DNA from: Chrysomallon squamiferum
Lineage: Eukaryota > Mollusca > Gastropoda > Neomphalida > Peltospiridae
Length of the DNA: 64,000 nucleotides
Assembly: GCA_012295275.1 (NCBI GenBank)
Contig: CM022677.1
Coordinates: 23,073,253-23,137,252, forward strand
Direction of reading: 5' to 3'
Part shown: positions 50,901 to 60,912 of the stretch, piece by piece
Numbering within the stretch: position 1 is the stretch's first letter
How the letters are laid out: the number at the start of each line of letters is the position of its first letter
Program-made: the position numbers and the translations under genes
The notes under the pieces: model-generated
Seen by the model: only the letters and a program-made list of their open reading frames with translations
What the model was told of the DNA's origin: nothing
Databases searched by the model: none

Positions 50901-53251
50901 ACTTTTTAAATTTCCCTCGATCAACAGCAGAAATGATTATGTTACTCGATTTACGTGTATCTGTTTAAACAATTAAAATATAAAATTACTTTATTAATCA
51001 TTAAGTCTAGAAAACACAATGAAATATATTAAAATTATTCATGCTTACCAACTTCACATTTTGTTCCTGCATAAAAAGTGTCACATATGCATCTTCCATA
51101 ATTAGTAATGCATTTCCCATGATATCCACAAGTCTTGGTCTCACATTTTTAATGATAAACTCTCCTGTCAAAAAACAAAAATATTTTGGAAAATTAGTAA
51201 ACAACTATATTACACTAGTCTTATTAAAATAGAAATCTAGTAAAAATGTAAATGAATATTACATAAACTTCGCAGTCTTTCAAAGTACAGGTGTAATATT
51301 TTTCAAATGTTCATACCAAAACATCAGTTAAACATTGAAAATAAGACAATATCTTTGCTGAAATTAATTTCGCTTCCAACAGTATTTCACATTTCACATA
51401 TACCATGAACCTTTTCACATGTAAAAAAATTATTTTATGGCTGCCTAAGATCAAAGCTATTCTAAATTTTAGTTTTTTTATTATTATTTTTATTTTAGAA
51501 ACAAAATAATAAACATACCATATAGGAGCTTCATTTTTAGAAACACTAAAATATTGAAAAAAAATACATCACATTTATTCTTTGATCTCTTAAAAATTTT
51601 ATTTTAAATGAAGAACTACTTTATTTCATTAACTCCTCATTCTGAAAATAATAAAAAAATTTACTTTATGATAAAGAAACCATAAAAAAACAATATAGTG
51701 TCGGTACTAAACTTATTCATTCAAATTCTTTAATTCTGTATATTTTTTCAAAAATTAAGACAATAATAATTTGACACTACTTTATTAAATTCTGATCTAA
51801 TTACTAATTTTTTCACATTTGTATCATAAGATTTAAAATAAACAAAAATCATTTAATAGTTTGAAGTAAATTAGGCTACATCACAATGAATATTTTATTA
51901 GTTTGCAGCCATAATAGCAGTGATAATGAGTATTCTTTAATGACCAGAATCACAGTAACACCTGGTTGAAACAGAAAACTGATCTGGTGGAGATCTGATG
52001 TGATGAGTTCCATATGGTCAGATTTTTATAAATGGAGTTATTTCCCTTCCTGGGTAACATTCAAATTCAGAATTAACCAAACATATTCCTCATATGTATA
52101 TATTTGGTTAATTTATTAAAGTTTTACAGAAGATATCTCAAATCAAATCAGAGATTATTACCAACATATTTTTTAATTACTCAGTTTTACCTTTTTTTAT
52201 TGCTAATTCATCTAAAACTTCAACCTTTGATTCTAAAAAATAAAATCAGTTAAGAAATAATGAAATTCATATGCAAACAGTGAGATTTACACAATATCAT
52301 AACATTAGTTGATGATCAATTATGAAAACTTTGTATTCTGCATTAAAATTAACAATATAATAAATTCTTTACATTTCCTCCAATTATAATAATAAAATAA
52401 GCTACTGAAACCTAGAGATAACTTTAATTAAAAAGATTATACCTGGAATATTAATTTTTTCTACAGCATTTGATATTTGTTGATCTGGAAATTAAAAGAA
52501 ACATCTGATTAGCATAATTACTGAAATGTAAACATTTTATCTTTCTTAGGATTGTTCTGTATTTTTAATTCTTTACTTTCCTTCCACTGCCTACTGAAAC
52601 ATAGAATTAATATGATTAAAAACCTGTACCTTTAACAGATGCCATAAATTCTTTTTTTGCTTTTGAAAGTGATGTGACTGGAAATTAAAATAGATTGCAA
52701 ATTATAAGAAATATTGAAATGTAAATTGCAATAATTTGTACTTTCTTATAAAGATGTTGCAAAAAAATGTCATGAATTAGTAACCACAGAATTGTTATAA
52801 TTTTAAGCATTTGAAATGAAAACATGAAATGGGCCTTCAGTATGATTTACAGGAATAAACTGAACACATACAGAGAGAGAGACAGAAGCACAGAAAATGA
52901 AACTGAATATAACCACAAAACAATAATCATAAAGATTTAATATTAATCAATTTATATTACTAACCAAGTTAAATTATTATAATAAAGCATAGATTAATCA
53001 GATACTAGAAGTAATTTACAGTAATGAATTAACCTTTAAAGATAATTCTTAAATAAATAAATATTATTTCTTTTGATACTCACTATGGATTCTAAAAAGA
53101 AGGAAATGTATGAGGAATAAAAATCATTTTGCAAACATTCTGAAAAAAACATCAGTATTAGATTAGTATTAGATATATTGATTATTACATGGACATTATT
53201 TTACCTGAATCAGCAGCAAGTTTTATTTTAGATTTTGTTCCCACTGGAAAG

Positions 53252-53282
<31 letters not shown>

Positions 53283-54747
53283 TAAAAAAAAAAAAATGTC
53301 ATGAAAATGTAGTGGTATTTTTTCAAATTTAAAGTCTGAGATATTAGCAAAGCACAAATAAAAACAAAGTCTAGTTTAGAATTACAAGTTAGTTCATGTT
53401 AATGATGGTTTTATCTTAGATATATGTCACAAATAAAAGAAAATTGCTTAATTAGATTATATCTGTAAGGTTAATTAGTATAAAAAGAAGCCCATTTATA
53501 AATAATGAAAGATACTTACAATTTTCAGCATCAATATCTAACTGCCGTATAAACCTACTCCACAAAACACTGCGGGCAAAAAAGTAATTGGTGTAAACAA
53601 GCACAGCTTTTAGATTTTTTATTTGTTTCTTAATTATGCAAGGTCCAACATGTAACTTCAGCTCATTAAATAACTCATCTTCAAACTTGAATGTTAGTGT
53701 AATCACGTCAGATCGAATATCTTTTATCAAGTGTTCCCTACTCATTTTTTCGTAGTTAAATCTATTACAGTTCTGTTTTTCATCCACAATGGAAACTTTT
53801 TTTTTTTCTCGTGGAAATACATCATCCACATATGGAACATTCAAATCAAGTGCCAAATTTAATTTTCTTGCAGCACATAAAATCTTCAGAGTATTTTTGA
53901 ATTTACTTTTTGCCATCAATCTAAATTTTGAAAAGCACACCTTCAGTTTCCTACGATCAGGAGCAGAAAGGATTATGTCACTTGATACACGTGTATCTAC
54001 CAAAACAATTAAAAGAAAATATGATTCACCTATTTACATTAAACATTACTATTTGGTAAACTCAATGTAATTATAAAATGATACACTTACCAATTTCACA
54101 GTTTTCTCCTGCATAAAAATTTTCACATATACATATTCCAGAATGTAAACACTGGCCATGAATTCCACAACTCTCTTTAGTACAGTTTTGTATTAAATTA
54201 ATTCCTGTCAAAAAAAATAGTTTATTATTAAAAATTAATTAAAGAACAGATCACATATTTAAATTCAAGTTTGAATATATAATTTGTTTGAATTAAAACA
54301 TCTTTGAAATGAATAGAATAACAGGATATATGCATTCAAAATAGATACATGTTGCTTACAAAGAAAAAAGAAAAAACATTTATTACTGTCCAAAAAAAAA
54401 TAGTTTATTATTAAAAATTAATTAAAGAACTGATCACATATTTAAATTCAAGTTTGAATATATAATTTGTTTGAATTAAAACATCTTTGAAATGAATAGA
54501 ATAACAGGATATATGCATTTAAAAATAAATATATGTTGCTTACAAAGAAAAAATAAAAAACAAATATTTTCTGTAAATGTGTAAAAGTACAAACATTCCT
54601 ACCATATCTCTTTCTTAAACTCTGAAGGCCTGAAATAAAAAAATAAAAATGTATTTCACAGAAAAATTTGAAGAACACTGATTAAAAGTCTTCAGGGCAT
54701 TGGATCAATGCTTATTTTGCACTACAAAGACAGAGAGACAGACACAC

Positions 54748-54792
<45 letters not shown>

Positions 54793-55657
54793 ACACAAAC
54801 ACACAGCTGTAAGAAAATCTGTTTTTCATTCTTCAGAGTGACAGTTATAATTTAAAAGCATAAATCTTTACATTTATAACATAATGAGTATTGCTTAATA
54901 ATAAAAAAATAAAAAAACAAGATACATAAAACATCAAAAAAACAGTAATGGTTATTCTTACGTTTTGCTATTGCCGCTTCTCTTATTAAGTCATCTGCTG
55001 ATCCTGATTCCCATCCTGCCATAATATCCTTTCTTTGTTCTTAAAATTAATAAATGTCAAGTAGGTGCATGCATATGAATATGAGAGGAGAGAGAGAGAG
55101 AGGAATGGACAGAAAGATCGAGAGAAATGCATGAAGCTACTACCTTGTATTGCTCTCCAAAATCAAAATAAAACAGATTTATAATTAATTAATTACCTGA
55201 CAAATTATGAGTTTTGAAATCTGTTAGTTAAAAAATCATTTAACTTTTCAATATTACTTTTATAACATCTGGAAAATAAAATGGCTAAATAAATTCTTTA
55301 CTTTACAACTGACTGCTTCTGTCTACAGTGAATAAGCAAACTGATAAATCTTTCATAATAACGATATGAGTTAGAAGAAGAAAGATAAATAGTAACCACA
55401 ATGGATTTGTATTTCTGTTACTCTTTGTTATCAAGCTAGTTTCAAAAATTAAATAAATAAATCAAATTAGTCTAAGTCAGTGTGTGTATGTATCTATATA
55501 AAATATATATTTCTTAATCGTGCTGAAATAAAATAGGTAACAATTATTTTACCTTCAATATAGAAATCAGATTCAGAAGTTAAAGTTGCAGTCGTGGAAC
55601 CTTTCAAAAAACAATTAAAAAAATAAAATCAATATTTTTACAAACCTTTATAGATCA

Positions 55658-55702
<45 letters not shown>

Positions 55703-57656
55703 TATATATACACATACACACTATGTAAATGAAGATAAAAGCTTTATGCAAGTATGCCATCAAAAAAAAAAAAAAAAAAAATCTTTTTAAATTAATATCA
55801 GAATTATTTGTACAAACCAGCACAGTTTCAAAGTACTATTAATTTATTACAAAAACAAATATGGACTAAGGTTCTGATGCATGTGTTTAAATGCATATTT
55901 ATTTTCATTAATACCATTCTTGTTTTGGTTCTATCAAAATAATATCTGCACAAAGATCAAACAGATATAGAATTATCTTTCATTTTTTTTTTCTTTTTTT
56001 TTTTTCAAAATAATTATTTCATCTAAAAAGATGGTTCAGCTATTTAAAAGATGTTTCACATGTTATTATGATTATAGCAAACTGCAATAATTCAAATATA
56101 AATTAATTTCCTTACCTCTTGAACATTCCTCGTCTGTACACAGCACTCTGACTTTTTTCACTCGTGCACCAAGACAAATAATAATTTCCTCAGAACCTAA
56201 GTTTCTGCAGTATCGAAAGGCCCAGATATCTTTTGCACACTCAGAAGTACAGTTTGTAGAAAACAATCCTCGCCATGACCCCCACTCTCCAGACACTGGT
56301 CACATAAACATAAACAATTAGCAAGGTTTTCTTTTGTGTTTTCTGTATTTTTTGTTTATATGTGTATGTAAGATATATCTGAGAAAATGTAAGTTTATTA
56401 TCAAGTAAAACAGCCTTGAAATGTCACAGATAGAGGTTACTAATATTCCTGAGTTTCTTATTCATGGTCCCATTTGCTGTTATTTTCAACCTTCTTTTTA
56501 TTTTATTTATTTGTGTGTATGTTTTGTATTAGTGGTTTCTTACTAAGAATGCCTAGGAATGCCTAAATTTAAAATATACCTTATAGAAAGTCATAATAAA
56601 AATGCAAATCATAACAGAATGTTGAAAACGAAATGTTTAAATGACTATCAAAAATTTATCCTTACCTTTTTTAATTTCTTTTATTAAAAAAGAAAATAAG
56701 AGAAAGGTGGTTATCTTTTATTTTATTATTTTTTTTTTTTTGTAAAAGTCAACGCACTATTACTTTACAATGGTTATTTATGAAAATAAAACCAAAATGA
56801 ATTTAAATCTATTTTTAACTGTTATTAATTATCGGAATGTTATACAACTGGATTTTATCAGAGAATTACATTAATGCTGATGTAGATTACTTGGATAAAT
56901 AGCACAGAAATGTTTGTGAATTACCATTAATTAATAAAAATTTAATTTAATTTTGCATAAAACATTAAACAATATTATAGTAAATAAACACATTGTACTT
57001 AGATTTTAGTTAATATGTTAAACAAGATTAAGCCACGGTTCTTTTTATACTTACTTTCATTACAAAAATTTCCAGTGCATGGAATTTTAATATGGTAGGA
57101 GAAAACTCCTGTGCATGGTAAACCTCCCTTGGAAGGATATGGCTTGGTACACAATTTTGTTTTCTGTATCTCTTTTGCACATGATGTATGGCAAACATCA
57201 GTATTTCTGTTTTTCCATGAAGACCAACCACCATCCACTAAAATAAGATATCTAAGTTCTTATTTTTATTAATAGTAGATTTGGTTTACTAATATAATGC
57301 AAAGTACAAAATATCTTACATATAATCTTATTCTGGCTGAAAAGAGACCACTACAGAAATTTAGACATTAATGTTTTTTAAAAACATGGCTCACAATGTA
57401 TTTAAATACTGACTCTATGAATATTCTTTAATATATTAGACTAATATATTATTTATCCAAACAGTTTACTTCATTATACAGTGCCAACAACCAAACGTTT
57501 ATACATTATAAAATGTATAGAATTAATGGCAGTATGTAACAGAAATATTCTTGATTCTTAATGATAATATATTCTGAGAATACCTCCATTTGTTGATTTC
57601 CATCTGAACTTTTTCAGCTCTGAAAAAGGAAAACAGTGAAAAGAAAGATTTGTAAG

Positions 57657-57730
<74 letters not shown>

Positions 57731-60521
57731 TTACAAATTCTGGACACCTACATTGTATTATCACAGTAATTATCTGATACATAAATCATTTGGTATGAAT
57801 TTCTTTTAAATATGAGAACCCCAGAAAAGGGTTTTGGAAATTATATTTGTCAAAATCTGTCATTTTACTTGATGATTCTACAATACTAATTAATATGAAA
57901 CAAATTAAGTTAAGTATACCTTCTGTGTCAGTGGACCGTCCCACTAAACCAGGATTCACATTATCTGACAAAGGGAAAAAAAAAGTAAGTTGACATGAAA
58001 AGATGATAAATTAAATAATAAGGCTTAATAGGAACAAATAAGCAAAAAAACAAAGAAGAAAGATTACATCTTTTTTCTGTTTTGGGGGTTTTATCTCAAA
58101 TTTTCATAATAATTTATTAAGTACCAGAGAAGTACATTAAATGAAATATATTTAATCAGAATTCAAGAAATTCATTGTTTAAATACTTACCTTCAGTAAC
58201 ATTATAATTGTTTGCTGGTGCTATCAAAAATAAAATGGCCAAAATAGTTATATGTATTTAAAAAATATTTTAGTTATATGTATTTAAAAAATGTATTTCT
58301 ATAAGTCTTAATATGTTTTCATTTAAAATTAATTTGATAAACATCAAGTGAAAGAGAACTGTCTGTTGTTGCTACATTGTGCACGGTAAGGACCAAAAAT
58401 ATAATGAGAAATGAAAAATCATTACCATGAAATGGCTATTCCTTTTCTTAAATTGCTAACAGCAGAATAACTTATTTTTGGTTCTCTCTTGAACTACCAT
58501 AACTTAATAATTAAATAAATTATTTTAAAAAATAAAAATGAAAACATTAGTGAAAAAAAGCAGACACATAATGCAATACAACTGGTCATTTCACCAGTAA
58601 AATTTCTCATAGTTAACCTCACCTTTCTTACACTTATCACCCAAACACAGCTTTCTGACATGTCTGAACTTCTCTCCAAGACAGATAAGTAGCCATTCAG
58701 CTACTGGATGTCTACAGTATCTAAACTGCAAAACCTCTTTAACACAAGCAGTGCTACATTCGCCTGAATGCATCACATTCCATGATCCCCAATCTCCAAA
58801 ACCTAAAATTACACAGAATAATTGAAATAGCTGCACTGAATTGCAATCTTAAATAAAATAACTATTTTAAATGGTTATTTGTATATAATTATCTTTAGAT
58901 AAGTATTTTTTAGCAATGTAAAATGAAAACAAATAAACTTTTAATGATGTGTTCATTTATCACAATTTGATAAGAACTCTATAATTAATTATATTTATTA
59001 TTTTGAAAAAAGAAAACAGTTATATTAAAGAATTTGATAATTTACATACCTTTGCGATTTGCTTTAAAAGATAAACAAAAACTGACATTATATAAATTGT
59101 CTCCTTTATTCATTATAACACCACACACACACACACAACAAAACCACCATAATCACTAATGGACATATAAACATATATACTTGGTTTATTTTGTAGCTCT
59201 GTAAACTATTACTCCTAACATGCAAATCACTTAAAATATATACCAGAACATCACTAAAAATAATAACTAATGTTATTCTTACCTGCAACACAAAGGTTTC
59301 CTGTGCATCTGTGTTTGAGATAGTAGGTAAATATTCCAATACAAGGCTTGTTATCACTAGAAGTATTAAGGCAATATCTACTTTTTACAATATGCTTTGT
59401 ACAAGATCTCTGACAGATACTTTTAACATGAATACTCCAGCTTGACCAACCACCAGATGCTGTAATAAAATTATACACTTCATTTATTACATGTTTAATA
59501 TTCTCTTGTTGTTCAAGAGTGTTCTGTTATCTCAAACATGCTCATTTTGTTTATACATTTAATATTTAAGGCTATATTAGTATATAAAGATAGAGAAATT
59601 GTGTAAAAACTAACTCTCATGTTAATAAACCAAATCTGATAACAGTCAAAATATTCTTGTTTTTTTTTATTTAATTCGGAAACTAATTGTTTTTGCTAAT
59701 TTGATAAATGGTATTTTATGATATTTTATGTTTCATTTGTTTAAAACAAAAAGATTTGTTCAATTTACAAGTTAGAACCTACCTTTTTCCTAAATGTTAA
59801 TCTAAATAATAAAACTAATCTAATAATTACTCATTCATTAAATTCACACACACACTCCCACAGACACACACACACACATATATATATATATACATATATA
59901 TAAACCACTCACCCAGTTCATTTTTTTTCATTTCAGTCTTTGCTAAGTCTGTTTTGAAACAAAAATATATTAATAAAAATAATGATACAGTATAATCAGG
60001 TATGTCTATTTGCTTTCATTTCACTACAAACTGTAAATAAGAAAAAAAACCACACTAATTTAATTCAAGGGAAACAAAAACACAATGGAATTCAATACAT
60101 CTCCCCACACCATAATTCTAATTCACATGATAATTCACATGATAATCAGAACATTTATTTTCACATTGAATATTAATTTACACTTTCATAACTGATTATC
60201 AAATTGCTATTTTTCCAATTTTAGTCATTATCCTTCCTCTTGAGATTATTTTATTTTCTTAAAATAATATTCTTAATCTTACCTTCAGTGCATTTGCTTG
60301 GACTACAAATCTGATTAAAATGTTTTAATTTTTTTCCAAGACAAACAATTAAACCCTTTGATCCTGAATGTCTACAAAACCTGACCTGCACAATTTCTCT
60401 AACACAATCTTCATTACAATGACCCTCAAATATATCTTGCCAAGAATTCCATGAATCAACAACTGAAAAATAACAATTTATAAATCCATTCATATAAATT
60501 CTTTCTCTCATTCACATGTAT

Positions 60522-60575
<54 letters not shown>

Positions 60576-60870
60576 GACCTGTTTGCTGCTTTAAACCTGC
60601 ATTTCGGCCTCTGAGTAAGAGTTCAATTACCTGTTTTACAGTTTTGTCTTTTGCAAGGCTCTATAAGAAAATAGGTAAAAACACCAATACATGAATGTCC
60701 AAACTGAGGATCTGGATGTTTACAGAGTCTGTTCTTTGTAATCCGTTTTGTACATGAATTCTGACAGACACTGGTATCATGAATGCTCCAGGTTGACCAT
60801 CCATCACAATTCACTGTAACAAAAAAATTAAATTCCATAAAGTGTTCCTGTCATTTTGTGTGTGTGTTTG

Positions 60871-60912
<42 letters not shown>

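Noticed and set aside
53083-53090. 8-nt microexon between TTTTAG and GTGAGT
   Set aside because: Does not keep phase 1-1 and is too short to support.
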